The notes: generated by a model from the sequence alone, not told the origin. 64,000 nucleotides of DNA from Emmonsiellopsis sp. PD_33 (GCA_032988165.1 JANTQF010000062.1:1-64000), one strand, 5' to 3'; shown: positions 11,704 through 23,281, numbered from the stretch's first letter. Program-made: numbers and translations.

Positions 11704-12975
11704 ATGGATGACAACCCCGACCGCCCTCCCCCGCAGAAGCCGCAGGACCGGCAGCGGGGAGCTCAAAAGGACGAACAACCGAGCCCTCCCAACCCCTCCG
11801 AACCCTCCCAGACACCCTCAATGGCTAGCAGAATACAGGATTCCGCCTCGGGACTGTTCCAGAATACCTTCTCCGGCCCCTCCTCCGGCTCCGGCGCAGA
11901 TGGCCTAGCTTCTACATTGGCAGCCAGTCTGGCATTATCCGGCAAAGCTAGCTCCTCCCATGCTCCGCCGCCAGGCCACAGCTCGTCGCATTCAGCTGCG
12001 GGGAATATATCAGCATCGCAGGGACTAGCCGTCCCGTCAACACGAGTGGGGGATTCGAGGTTTCCCTCTGAATCATTCCGCTCCTCCTCTGCCAGTATAC
12101 CCGCCTTAGAAACCTCAGAGGACACTCGTATATGGGAACAATTTTCAAACACAACGCAGAACCCACCCATTCTAGACTCGTACGATCTATCCAGTGAAAA
12201 GGGCAAAGGAAAAGGAAAAGCAAATAAAAGAGATCCCTCCCTCCTCGACCCCAACACCCTCACAGCAATCACAGGCACAGACACTGCCAACTCAACCCTA
12301 ACCTCCCGCTCCGCCTCCCCCTTCCCATCCCTAGGCGACGACTTCGACTCCGTCTGGCAAGCCTCCGCCCCCCACAACCCCCACCACGCCACCCCCTCCC
12401 TCCTACACCATCATCAACCTGCAGACCCATCGCTCACCGACGGCGCAGCCGTCGTCTCCCTCCTAACCTCCCCCACCTTCCAACCCTCAACCTTCACCCC
12501 CCCAGAATCCCCACAATCCGAGCTCTTCGAACTCGACCCCTCAATGCTCGACACCTCCATCGCCCCACAACCCGCCCCGCCAACCTCAATCCCATCCGCA
12601 ACCCCTAACGCTTTCAGCTTGATCCCAGATATCAAATCCGTCCTTTCCGCAATACAAGAACAACAGCAGCAGCAAAACGGCCCCCAAGCACCACTCTCAA
12701 CATCATCCATACACGACCAGCAACAGGGACAAACCCAATCCTGGACTGACCTCCCCGGTGTTGCGGAGTGGCTAGAAGTCGACCGTACATACCAAGATAC
12801 CGTCTGGGGATTTCTCAAGCCGTATACGGAGGCGGCGAGGAAGGAGGTTGATGAGCGGAAGGAGGCTGGGATGGAGGGGGTGGGTGATGGGCCTGCGGTG
12901 AGGAGGTTGGGGATGGTGTTGGGGCATTTGAGGGAGAGAGGGGTTAGGGTTGGGGGCGGGGGTGTGAGGGGGTAG
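11704..12975 (+). CDS. hypothetical low-complexity protein
   Basis: A single-exon frame of 423 residues that I do not recognise. Residues 1-60 are Pro/Gln/Asp-rich. The middle is Ser/Thr/Pro-rich with a basic KGKGKGKANK patch near residue 170, a His cluster (LLHHHQP) and a glutamine tract (QEQQQQQNG) near residue 320. The only stretch that looks folded is near the C-terminus, around 345-400: GVAEWLEVDRTYQDTVW followed by a charged helix. No membrane segment or signal peptide is seen. The long frame free of stops and the strong third-position C bias support a real gene. The last 200 bases switch abruptly from C-rich to G-rich codons, yet the frame stays open. The nuclear-protein look (basic patch, disorder) is inference. 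The start is the first ATG after stops in the same frame. Confidence 0.72.
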   Translation: MDDNPDRPPPQKPQDRQRGAQKDEQPSPPNPSEPSQTPSMASRIQDSASGLFQNTFSGPSSGSGADGLASTLAASLALSGKASSSHAPPPGHSSSHSAAGNISASQGLAVPSTRVGDSRFPSESFRSSSASIPALETSEDTRIWEQFSNTTQNPPILDSYDLSSEKGKGKGKANKRDPSLLDPNTLTAITGTDTANSTLTSRSASPFPSLGDDFDSVWQASAPHNPHHATPSLLHHHQPADPSLTDGAAVVSLLTSPTFQPSTFTPPESPQSELFELDPSMLDTSIAPQPAPPTSIPSATPNAFSLIPDIKSVLSAIQEQQQQQNGPQAPLSTSSIHDQQQGQTQSWTDLPGVAEWLEVDRTYQDTVWGFLKPYTEAARKEVDERKEAGMEGVGDGPAVRRLGMVLGHLRERGVRVGGGGVRG

Positions 12976-14978
12976 AATGGGGCATGTATGTATGTATGGA
13001 TGGATAGTTAGGGACTCTGGGCCATGGATTGTATATATATGAGAGATATAGCTTTGTATACATCTTCGTGTCGTTATGTATGTATAGCATCTACCTGTTT
13101 TTAAAAGGCTCGCTCTTCCCCTCTCCCCGTAAATATTTTAAAAACTCCTTTCGAAGGTTTTTAGCCCCTCTCCTGTCAAAAACAACCCAAGACTATGATC
13201 CTCTCACAGCCCGACTTCAAGAGTCTCATATCCAAGTTCTTTTCATTGGAACCTCCACCCATCCTGTACATGGAGACTTCAGCATAAATTTCCAAGACCT
13301 CATTCACCCATAGTTAAGTGATAATGACCCCTGTCTGCCCCCAGTGGGATGGATGGCAGCCTGTATTTATACAATAAACCCCCCATAGTTAAAATTTCAG
13401 GCTAAACTGGAATGGAAACAGGTCTCCCCAAAGCCAACAGGAATTGACCTGCATACATCAATGTGTTCCAGGGGTATGCACGGGCAGCTTGGATCTAAGA
13501 TTCTGAGCGCAGGGTTGGCAGGGTAGGCGGAAGGGAAAGAGGGAACAACCGAGGGGTGCAATTTCTTCTGTAGAATGTAATGGAGATGACTTATCCGGGG
13601 GACTTTTCTTATCTTCATATAGTCATTTTTCTCTTCTCATGGATGGCGGCCGTGTTTATGATTTGGGCTATGACTTGGGTAGTATTTTTGAGGAGGTGCC
13701 AGGACGAGCGAGGGAAGATTAACGGGAGGAAAGGGAAAAGAGAAAGCCACTCAAAGGTTATCAATCTCTAACTCATTCCCTAAGCAGCCCCTGCACAAGG
13801 CCATATAGTCGTTATAGTGATCTTCTCTCAGGTGCTTGTTTCATCTGGTCTCCTTTTCATATCTGCATGACAGAGGCTCCAGAGTGGGGTTGTATATCAT
13901 CTGCATATGCAGTATGTTTCTCCAGCAGGTAGAGATACCTAGAGGATTTCTTGATTAGTCTGGTGCTTTGGCATGTTGACTCCGGACGGGCGGATGATAG
14001 GATGGGATAAATTGTAGGAACAGATGGAGCGGGAATAGGCTGCCAATGTCATGAGTAGTAGATACTACTATCTATTAGCATGTTTCTTGGGGGTTCTTAG
14101 ATGGGGCAGATATCCTAACCTTGTCTCTATAGCAGATACATGAATGGATAATGTTTCTATTCAATTTATGATAGCGGTTGTAGTGAGGTGGACGACACAA
14201 TGATGACCGCACGCCAAGCCATCGAACGCCCTAGACCAAGCGAAGAACCCTCCGTCCACTGCCCCGAAATTAGCAGTCTTCTAGGCCCCTTCCCCTGTTC
14301 TTTAGGGGTTTCTCCGGGCCGACTGCCCCTGGAACTCGGGCTTAACCCCCAATTTCCCGGGGTTAAAAGGGCGCTATCTGGTGACAGGATATTGTTCCAG
14401 CGGCATTCTGGAACCCTCATTGGGGACTTCTTCGATGTTGGCCCAGCCACCACAATTTGCTGCGACGATATCCCATGCACAAATCCAGGAACTCCTGCAA
14501 ACTACCATCCACCGGTAGGTAGGGTTAAGTACACTCTTCCATCTCCATGCTATCAGGTGTTAGGATTTTGGCTTCTAATCCGTGATCAGCAAACGGTTCA
14601 TGCCCGGCCGCGCACCCGCTTGCTGGCTCGATCTCCAGACTTCAAACCGCTGATCCAGTACGATTATTGGCTGCGACAATCTGACTTGATTGACGAATGA
14701 TTCGGAATGAACCTAATTAAGGTCCCATGCAGTGGCATGCTTTGCACTTTGCTTGACTAGCGCTGATGTGAAAGCGTGGTTGACATGGATAACTTCCACA
14801 CTCTCGCTGCTGGGATATGCGTTTCTCGAAGCAAAATTAGTACCCACGACCACAGCGGCAATGGCTTTTACCCGGTTAGCCTTGTCCTTTGACGAGTTAA
14901 GACAGGTCAAGCTTGGACTTGAAAAACTAAAACTCTAGCAATCAGCTTCATTCCCCCCTGTCTTGCATTCTCTCCCCC
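12976..14978. other. intergenic, nothing certain
   Basis: A 2-kb stretch with AT-rich 3' sequence after the 11704 gene (ATGT/TATG short repeats near 12985-13085) and no recognisable gene. The longest frame, 14188-14700 plus, gives 170 residues without domain character and with no intron-like continuation. It may be a remnant of a lost gene or chance. Confidence 0.5.
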
Positions 14979-15146
14979 ATGGATGACATTGACCAATTTG
15001 GTGCCCGGGATGTGTCAAGTCCAGATCCCACTCAGCAACCAGGGAATAGTCAAGATACCAAGAGGAAGCTAATCAGTTGCAATCGTTTTATCCACCTAGT
15101 TGGCAAGGAGGTAAAATCGCACCTGAAGCCAAGCTGGCTGGGATGA
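14979..15146 (+). pseudogene. possible truncated start of a Zn(II)2Cys6 regulator
   Basis: A 55-residue frame starts MDDIDQFGARDVSSPDPTQQ and reaches KRKLISCNRF before losing any family likeness and stopping at TGA 15144-15146. In fungal zinc-cluster regulators a similar basic lead (RRKLISCDAC) begins the Cys6 motif. Here the second cysteine is replaced by Phe and the rest of the cluster is missing. This is weak: one short motif. If right, the gene lost everything after the first cysteine. Confidence 0.2.
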
Positions 15147-15869
15147 GTACTAGTATCAGTCATTCTGGTGCTATTGTATTAAGGTATGACTCAGAATCAT
15201 TGAGCTTTTTATCTCGCAACTCCTGCCGATATGCATACCAGACAATGTTCTGGTTGTCTCCCCATCCGGGCATAGGAGATAATTCGTGGAACGGCTGCTG
15301 CCCCCAATGATAAGCTCAGACCAACCCCTACGGCCTGTCTACTTCGCTCGCCTGTCATCAGGCATGTGTGGGACAGTGTAAAGCGGGGATCTGGGATTTA
15401 TCCATCTACTCCCCAGTTTCAATTGGCATTAGTTCCTTCCAGTTTTCGGGACCTGCAATGCGGACTGCCTTGAGCATGTTTGCGCAGGGCTATCATGTTC
15501 GAGGACTTCATCCAGGCGTTACATCTATTTGAGAGAGCGTGGGTGCCAACACCAAACCTGCCGGGTTGTTGATATGCGTTATCTGAGCTTCTGCCCTCTT
15601 TTATCCTTGCCGGCATGCCATATATGATACCCCCTGCTGCCGGGATGATTTAAGTGATCGATATATCATCCGCAGACTTCATTACCGACTTCCATATTTA
15701 CCCTGGTCGCCTGCTTGATTTATATTTGTGTACCATGCAGCAACTGATGGCCCTTTGAGCTGGTCCTGTATAGATTTCCAATTCCCACTTTTTCCTCTCT
15801 TTCGGGCTTGCACGTATGCGAGCTCTCAATCCCAGAGAAAATTAGGAAGCAGGCTCACCTTCGACCACA
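15147..15869. other. intergenic, promoter side of the FAD oxidoreductase pseudogene
   Basis: I see no gene. Short frames on both strands are full of stops and lack recognisable motifs. It may contain further decayed remains of the 14979 frame. Confidence 0.5.
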
Positions 15870-17925
15870 ATGAAGCTCTATCAGCTCACATGTGCTGTCG
15901 TAGTGACCATAAACCTCTGTGCTGGCACAAAGCCCATCCGCAATCACACCTGCTGCCAGCAAGGTGACTCCTGAACCAGAAGCCAACCACTTCGAATTCG
16001 AATCTCTACAGTTAGTCGAGGAGTCGCTTGACTAGTAGCTCGACGACGAGAATAAGTCACTATTCTCTTTCGCTGACCAGGAAGATGCACCTGCAAAACG
16101 TGGTGTAGATCATTGCAAACTCTTCCCCGGCGATCCACTTTGGCCGAAACGGCAGATTTGGGATATGTTTAACAGATTACTCGGGGGAGCGCTGATTTCT
16201 TCGGTTCCAATGGCGTCAGTATTCTACGAGGAGGGATGGGACAATTATGACCCGGAAGAATGCGAGTTTGTGCGCACTAATTCTAATAATTCTTATGTTA
16301 CGTGCGTCCCCTTACTTCTGTTTTTTATCATCCTTTTTTTAGTGACTACCGTGGACGTTTTATTTAACAACTGCCTCCAGAACAGCCGATCCTATAGAAG
16401 TGCCAGCCACGATATTCCAGGGCATGACATGTCTCCCAACGACTGATCCCACCGGTAGCTGCACGCTTGGTGGCTGGCCCGTGTATGCAGTGAACGTCTC
16501 CAATGTTGCTCAGGTCCAGTTGGCTATCAACTTTGCCCGAAACACCGGGATCCGCTTGGTTGTCAAGAACACTGGCCACAATTTCTCGGGAAAATCAGGA
16601 GGCGGTGGTTCATTAAGTATCTGGACTCATAACCTCAAGGATATGAAGTTTATCCCAGAGTATTCCGCTGACGGATCCGATTGGACTGGCCCTGCTGTCA
16701 AAGCTGGCTCAGGCGTGCAAGCCTTTGAACTATATGAATTCTGCGATAAGAATGGAGCTGTTACTATTGGAGGGGGGGGTACCTGCCCTCCCTAGCGCTT
16801 TCAGACTACGATCTACAAATCTAACAAATTGCACAGGCAGTTGGGATTACTGGCGGCTACATTCAAGGCGGAGGCCACTATCCCCTAAGCTCCATCTACG
16901 GTATGGGTGCTGATCATGTTCTCGAAATGGAGGTGGTCCTCCCGAACGGCCGCTTTGTCACTGCTTCCGAGACCAAAAACCCAGATCTATTCTGGGCGCT
17001 CCGTGGCGGCGGTGGTAGCATCTACGGTGTCGTGACATACATGACTCTTAAAGCCCACCTAGACATGGAAGTTACAGCTATCAGCTTCACCTTCAGCTCC
17101 GGCGGTAATGTGACCAAAGAAGCATTTTGGCAAGGCATCCGATACTACTTCGATTACTTCATCCCCTTCACCGACGCGGGAGTCTACGGCTACTTCTTCG
17201 CTATGCCCAGTGGCGAAGAATTCATCTTCATGATGCAGCCCTTCTTCGCACCACAGATGAACCTCGCGGAAACCGAAGCAATAATAGCCCCCTGGCTCAT
17301 ACAGCTAGCGGACCTAGGAATCTCCATCCAGCCCGAGACGGCGCACTACGACACCTTCCACTCAGCCTGGAGCGCCTCCTTCGGCCTCGAGGTCGTGGAG
17401 AGACTGCACAACGCCGACGGTTCGCGCCTCTTCCCGCGGAAGAACTGGGAAGACGAAGCCCTTCTAAACGCCACCTTCGACGCCTGGAAACAGTCAATGG
17501 AAAAGAGCACCATCACGATAAACTTCAACATCGCTCCCACGCTAGAACGCGGCGGGAACCCGGATAACAGCGTCAACCCGGCCTGGCGGGAGACGGTCAT
17601 GCACTCGATACAGAGCATCTCCTGGCCCATGGAGCTGACGCCAGCAGAGATCCTGGAGGTGCGTGATGGTTTCACGAATGGAGATATGCAGCGGTGGCGG
17701 GATGTTAGTCCCGGGGCGGGTTCTTATCTGGGAGAGGCGGATCGGACGGAGCCTGGTTTCCAGCAGGCGTTTTAAGGCGGGTTTTATGAGAGGTTGTTGG
17801 CGATTAAGAAGCGGGTGGATCCGTGGGATGTGTTTTGGGCGGCGACGGCGGTGGGGAGTGAGGGGTGGAGGGTAGTTGCGGAGGATGGGCTGCCGCATGA
17901 GAATGGGAGGTTGTGTAGGGTTTGA
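15870..17925 (+). pseudogene. secreted FAD-linked oxidoreductase (BBE/PCMH type), decayed
   Basis: A berberine-bridge-like, FAD-linked oxidoreductase of the secreted fungal type. A signal peptide starts at 15870 (MKLYQLTCAVVVTINLCAG). Family blocks follow: CKLFPGDPLWP, then after an intron at 16302-16380 CLPTTDPTGSC, GGWPVYAVNV, the FAD-linking His region KNTGHNFSGKSGG and, after an intron about 16779-16840, VGITGGYIQGGGHYPLSS. The C-terminal part has DLFWALRGGGG and finally ERLLAIKKRVDPWDVFWA. Three lesions are seen. The frame shifts just after the signal peptide (about 15963-15970). Two adjacent TAG codons interrupt the FEFESLQLVEESLD block at 16033-16038. A TAA at 17773-17775 replaces a family residue in the middle of the conserved QQAF-GGFYERLL segment, cutting off about 50 residues. 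The second cysteine of bicovalent relatives is also not clear at the 16779 junction. An intron at 15964-16084 could skip the TAG pair, but the later TAA would remain. Confidence 0.82.
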
Positions 17926-18041
17926 TTTCAGGGTTAGCATGAATGAAATGGGGAATGCAGGGATAGAGTAGAAAATCTTAATTAATATTCAAATCAAAGT
18001 AAATCCAACTTAGATGTTAACACTTCATATACAAAGATCCA
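17926..18041. other. short convergent spacer
   Basis: AT-rich 3' sequence between the pseudogene and the minus-strand kinase. Nothing else is seen. Confidence 0.5.
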
Positions 18042-19298
18042 TCAAAGGATGACTGAACTCACAAAGGGATGGCTTAGGGCCTTTTCAGCAGTCGGGCGCT
18101 TAAATGGATCAATAACAAGCAAGTGTTCAATGAAATCAATACAATCCTCGGAGCATATCTCCTTTGGTAGCTTTTGTAATTCCTCCCTCAAGGACCCAAC
18201 AGTTATGTAGGGTGTCTGCTCTCCTGTTTTAGGATGTTTATATGAAGTGAGTTCTAGAGCCGCCCCAAGTTCAAAGTCCTCCTTGTAGTCTGGGTTCTCA
18301 GGCATTGGAAGTGGGCCTATAAGTCTGGTAATCTTTGCAAGACACCAAGCGGTCTGATAGCCCTTGATGATCTTGTCTGAGGGACCAAAAAGACCTCCTG
18401 AAATTAGCCAATGAGTGAGCTGTGTTGTTAAATGTTAACTGGTGTACTTTTAAACAAATTATGGAAGGGCCATTTACGTACAGTCACGCCCAGGGACCAA
18501 ATATCAGAGGGATGCCAGACTCCTAAGCCCTGCCATACCTCGGGGGCCCGAGTTTCATTGGTCTGCGCTGCCTGGTTATTTTTTGCCACACCTTCTGTGA
18601 ATGCTTAAAATGAAGAAGTTAGGCAGAGTCAAGTGCTCCAGCGGAGAGGATCTGAAAATAATACCGTTGTCCAAATCACCAAGCTTGACTCTGGGCGTGG
18701 GAGTTTCGAGCCCCGAGAGGAATACATTATTTGGGTTTATATCTGACGCAAGTTATTAGAAATGACTATTTGCATAGAAAATACGCTCATGTCACACCTG
18801 TATGAACTCCTCTCATTTCATGGAAAACACACAGGGCTTCGAGGATGGACCGGGCAACGATCTGGGGCAGCTTTGGGTTTGAAAATGGTTTGCCAAATGG
18901 TCGAGCATGCCAAAGATCAGTGTCCATCCATTCAAGCACTAATCGCCTGTTGACAGACGGCTGTGATGGGCTCCAGTCCTCAGTTTCACCCTTCTCAATA
19001 ACATCGATGGCCTGTCGGATCCGGGGTGAGGATTTGATAGCAGGGAGTTCATGGGCCTCCAACTCTCGGTCGAGCGTGAGGTCCTTAACTACAGCACTAG
19101 TGAAAGACGGAGTTAGGAGTGATTATGAGGATGCAACTGGATAACTTCAACTTACTACTTGTCAGTGGGTGCGCCGCTCGAAGATGAGGATGAGGATGGT
19201 AGGATGATAGCCTTGTAGGCTACTGGGTCCTTCAAAACTTCAAGCAGCTTGTAAGATCCTTTGGCACCTTTGAACATTCGGTTTAGTGTAGATGTCAT
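18042..19298 (-). CDS. SRPK-like serine/threonine protein kinase
   Basis: A compact kinase of 336 residues. Exons are 19298-19156, 19096-18798, 18742-18665, 18594-18482 and 18419-18042, summing to 1011 bases. The kinase landmarks can be followed in order: a putative ATP-binding Lys in YAVVKD, the hinge region VLEWMDTDLW, the catalytic loop MRGVHTDINPNNVFLS, the metal site LGDLDN (DLD in place of DFG), the APE motif TRAPEVW, SDIWSLGVTLTHW, and the end of the C-lobe VIDPFKRPTAEKALSHPFV. HTD instead of HRD is usual for SRPK relatives. The glycine-rich loop is not recognisable and the N-lobe is short, so activity is uncertain. It belongs to an expanded fungal kinase group rather than to a housekeeping SR-protein kinase. 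It is divergent from another kinase gene 190 bases away and may share its promoter. The last exon could have one more splice at GTGAGT near 18055; I read through to TGA. Confidence 0.85.
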
Positions 19299-19490
19299 GC
19301 TTCTCGCACTCGCAAGCTATTTGACGGTGTCTCTAGAGGGAAAAAAAGGAGCCAGGGTGGAGTTTGTTGGAACTCGGGAAGGATTGGAGCACGGGTCGGG
19401 CCGAGAAGTTAAAGTCTTGGCATGTCAACAACCAAGCCGGAATATCCCCAGGCATCGGGAAGTGTTTCTCTGCCACATCGCCTTCTTCTC
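19299..19490. promoter_or_regulatory. shared divergent promoter region of two kinase genes
   Basis: Only about 190 bases separate the two divergent start codons, so both promoters must fit here or overlap the coding ends. No clear TATA box is seen. An in-frame upstream ATG for the right-hand kinase exists at 19422. Confidence 0.45.
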
Positions 19491-20700
19491 ATGGGTAACC
19501 AACGCCAATTCCCCGACGTGCACTGGATCTGGAAAGGAGCCATCTCATTCGTCTACGAAGTCCATCCCCGCATCGTGGTCAAGGTCCCTCGGCCCGGAGA
19601 ATTTGAGAGAGAGCAGTTTGATAAGGAGCTAAAGATCTATGAGATCTTCTCACAACATCCGCCATGTCCTTCTATTGTAGAATGTTTCTACTACACGGAC
19701 AAGGGCATCTTCCTTGAGTATATGAGAGGTGCGGCCCCTGTTTGGCAGCCCATCGATTTATCTACCTACTAACGGCATCACTAGATGTGTCCCTGTCCTA
19801 CAGGATGCAAAGCAATCAACTTCGGGACCTGCAAACCGACGCTCTTATTAAAGTAGAAAAATTGGAACCCCTACCTTTGCGGAAGGTATGGATGAATGAC
19901 CTTGCCCAAGCCGTTGCTTTCCTCGAATCACTCAAGCTTGCTCACGGCGACCTCCGGCCTGACAATATCCTCATCGAGGCGACCGGCTTAAACTGTCCGA
20001 TTTTGACTGTACAGCTCAATCTGGGACAGAGTTTGAAGCCTGTATACCTCCGTATGGAAGAGTGCTCAACAACAGTGAAAGTGATCAAGGACCATGTGGA
20101 GGTGCTGGCTCCTTGGGCCCGCGGACAGAGCAGTTTGCTCTTGGTTCCTTGTACTACCTAATAAACTACGGCTTCGAGGTCTATGGAGATCGATGCCTCA
20201 CTCCAGATAATCCCAAGGAACATGGCCCTAAGGTCGTGAGGTTACTGCAGAACATGGAATTTCCGACGCTACATCATGATCCAGTGATTGATGATATTAT
20301 TGACAAGTGTTGGCGTAATAAATATGCAACCGTTGCGGAATTGGCTGCGCACACAGAGAGGCTCCTTGCTAATGGGACCAACGGAGAACGAACCAACACC
20401 GAAACTACTTCCAACGATGGATGGCGCTCGGTTATAAGCTGCGTCCTTGATGGGCTGTGGTGGAGCCTTGGGGATTGGTGGGAGTATTTACGACGGGGAG
20501 GCAGCAAGGAGTCAACCAATCGCGCCGGATCAAAGGACGACCGCCGTGACAGCCCGGATCATGACCTTCTACCAAAGGGTTTCTCTTCTCAGAAGGCTTT
20601 TTGCGAAGATTTGGTAAAGCTTGGACTTCTCGACCTACTTTCTTCGGGTGAACCTGAACATCTTGGATTCAGTTTCGACTGGTATAGGCACCGTCATTGA
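19491..20700 (+). pseudogene. fungal protein kinase with a frameshift in the catalytic core
   Basis: A kinase-domain gene read in exons 19491-19728 and 19785 onward, with a good CTAAC branch site in the 56-base intron. Landmarks are FPDVHWIWKGAISFVYEV, the ATP-binding Lys in HPRIVVKVPRPGEFE, LEYMRD across the splice, the catalytic loop LKLAHGDLRPDNILIE, the metal site LKLSDFDCTA and, later, LGPRTEQFALGSLYYLINYG. Between NILIE (ending 19978) and DRLKLSDFD (starting 19981) only two bases remain, so the reading frame changes from the exon 2 frame to the next one. One base appears to be lost at about 19979-19980. The downstream frame then stays open to TGA 20698-20700. Upstream and downstream halves are otherwise well kept, which suggests a very recent loss or a base-call error. 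If intact it would be a cytoplasmic or nuclear kinase of a family expanded in eurotiomycetes. ATG 19491 fits the family start better than the in-frame 19422. Confidence 0.75.
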
Positions 20701-21507
20701 GGCGGTAGAGATACTACGGAGCACACGCGATCATGAGTCTTGTTCGTCGCCTTAATTTGACTTCAAGGAGACCTCTATTCCTCCACCTTGTCTACTTCAA
20801 AGGCCATCATTTTGTTCGACATTTTGTGATTCCCTCCAGTCAAAACACCATGTATTCATTTCAACAACTTGTAAGTTAAAACCAAATGGGAACATTGTAA
20901 TCAATCATCTAGTTGATCGGCCCTCACAACGCGTATATCTAGCATCCTCCTTAATAAAATATCCACTCCTAAGTTCTCCAGGGGGGGGGGGGGGACAAAA
21001 AACAGCTTTTTGGCTTCGTCAACCACCAAGCTTATTGATAATTTAATTTTCATTATACAAGAAACTAAAGAAAGATTTATCAAAAATTGACCGCGTGCGG
21101 TTAAATGTGAGGCATAATGCCATAGAACCCCATCCTTTCTACCCCTCTTCTGCCCACCCCTTCGTCGATTGGAATGTAAACTTCACATGTTATTATTGCT
21201 ACGCGTGTTAAAAGTGCAGAGACAAGCAAATTTATCTAGATATATATCAGGAGTAATCCATTTCCCGTTGGGAAAATTGATGCTTATTTATTTCATTTCA
21301 TTTCGCGTCAGCTCATGTCATCTAAAACCATCAAATGATGTAAGGCCTGCGGGAATAATAAAAAAATGGCCAGAATCATTAGATTTGGTCTTTTCCCCCC
21401 TTTCTTTTGTTTGTATCATCCCCATCCCGCTTCGTTTGCCTGGGTTTATGCAGCCATGTGACGTCTCACCATTGCCCCTATCCGGTAGTCTCAAATGGCG
21501 AATGTAT
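20701..21507. other. convergent intergenic region with a 14-base G run
   Basis: The 3' ends of the kinase and of the COP9 subunit 4 gene should lie here. A run of 14 G occurs at 20981-20994. No gene is seen. Confidence 0.55.
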
Positions 21508-22850
21508 TTAATGTACCATTTGTGCAGCAGCGAAGTCCTAACATTAATATTAACCATCCGTGGAAGGATCCAAGGTCGTAGTAAATAAAAGGAAGACATG
21601 AGCAGACATACCGGAAACTCATCAATGATCGCAGCAGCCACCCTCTCCACCTCCTCTGCGATATTTTGCACACCTGCATCCCAAATCCTTAGACTCCGTC
21701 CCGCCGAATCCGTGGGCCCAACACCAACAATCCCAGAGTCGAAATAAATCACGCCCTCAATCTGATCAATGCTCCCCTTTAGTCTACCCTGTTCCAGCAT
21801 GCGTGCGGCGTATTCTTCCGCTTTTTCGCCACCCGTCACATCCCCGCTATCTTTTAACCCGAGGATATTGCCTAGCTCTGCTACGTGGATATTTTCGTAT
21901 AGCTTGCTAGCCGCGAGGAGGTTATGTTCGATGACTGCCCTGTCAAGTACCGTGGATCCATCTGCCGTTATGGCAAGTTGATGTGGGGCAAGCTTCTCCG
22001 CGAATGCTTTGACTTCCTCCCCCGTGAGTAGGCGATCCATAAAAATCTTCTCTAGGATATTGTATTCTTCGAGAGACGTGGCTCGATCGTCTTTATACAA
22101 ACGGGACAAGGTGCGTGAACGTTGTGGACCTGCAGGCCCAAGAATAGCACATATAATAGCTGCAGAAAGGGCCTGGAGGCGATCTCCCTCCTCCACCACC
22201 CCAGATAAGCTGACATTGAAGTATTCCTGACTCGCGTCGAGGAATTTTCGATTCGAGTCCAGAATCCGAGCTTGCGAGAGCTGGAAGTGGAGCTTCAATT
22301 CCGGATCTTGGATCCTAGTAGGCATGTTTTTAACCTTGTTCAGGAATTCCTCCGCTAACGTCGTGTCATCTTCCTCCAAATATAGCCGTACAATCCGAAT
22401 CCACGTCCGCACCTTCTCATCATCAGACATTAGATGCTGCGAGCTATCGAATCGTATGCCCCTCAGCATGCGCGCCGCATTGGTATAATCCTCCTCCTTT
22501 TCATAAGCATCCGCCATAATCTGCCGGAGAATAGCATTCTGCTCCTCTGCAAAATTCGGCCGCGGTGTTGTTTCAGCTAGTACCTGCTGGCCAACATAGA
22601 TGATGACGGGGGCGGGAAGTGAACGGAGGGAGGTGAGAAAGCTGTCAACGACGGGGCGGGCGGAGACGATGCCGATACTTTCGCCAAGGACGGAGTTTAA
22701 GAATTCTTCGAGGTTGTACTGTAGTTGGTCGGGGCTGGACGAGGATAGGATTTTGGAGAGGACCTCATTGTATTGCTCTGCCTTGCCTTGTTGGTTGGGG
22801 CTCTGCTCGATTTCGCGCAGGGCAGCCCTGAAATCCGAGGGCCCGGCCAT
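21508..22850 (-). CDS. csnD: COP9 signalosome subunit 4
   Basis: A subunit of the COP9 signalosome, which removes Nedd8 from cullin-RING ubiquitin ligases and in fungi links light and development. Exons are 22850-21612 and 21537-21508, giving 422 residues. The N-terminal two thirds are helical-repeat sequence (for example EKEEDYTNAARMLRGIRFD and YLEEDDTTLAEEFLNKVKNM), followed by the PCI/winged-helix part (HQLAITADGSTVLDRAVIEH, then GLKDSGDVTGGEKAEEYAAR, with the strand GSIDQIEGVIYFD). The last exon adds only DFAAAQMVH after the donor GTATGT. Without that splice the frame would run on for about 100 unlike residues, so the spliced end is preferred. Length agrees with other fungal CSN4 proteins. 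Confidence 0.94.
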
Positions 22851-23281
22851 GTGGGGTGCAAATTATCAGGCGTGTAAGAGAAATTAAATTTGTAAAAGGC
22901 TCAATGCGAGGTTTGAGAGGGTGCTAAGGAGGATGTTGTTGTCTGTTGATGTTGATGCTGCATGTTGCCTGCTTATCGATTGGCGATAAGATGCTTAGTC
23001 ATCGTTTACTCAGCAATGGCTTGCCATTGCATTTCCCCAGATTATGACGAGCAAGTTATCTATTTACCACTGGCAGGAAATAAATCTAGGCCTTGAAGAA
23101 TATGCTGACAATGTGTATGTTGGTATCATGGTTCATGGTAAGCTAGGTATTATTTGAAATGATGGGCAAAGCCATACTTCCCCAAACTCCGGTAAAATTT
23201 CACAGCAAATAGATAATCATCGACCTTTTACCAATAGTACAACGCCGTATCCTGATCGTCCGGTACATATACAACCACCTT
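22851..23281. other. intergenic, tandem minus-strand genes
   Basis: This is the promoter region of the COP9 subunit gene and the 3' region of the TFIIF gene. No other feature is seen. Confidence 0.55.

Noticed and set aside
14188..14700. 170-residue plus-strand frame
   Set aside because: It has no recognisable motif, no supporting splice sites and an odd composition; treated as chance or remnant.
15964..16084. Possible intron that would remove the TAGTAG pair of the FAD oxidoreductase
   Set aside because: The frame across it still reads FEFESLQLVEESL and SLFSFAD, which look like family sequence, and the later TAA at 17773 would remain in any case.
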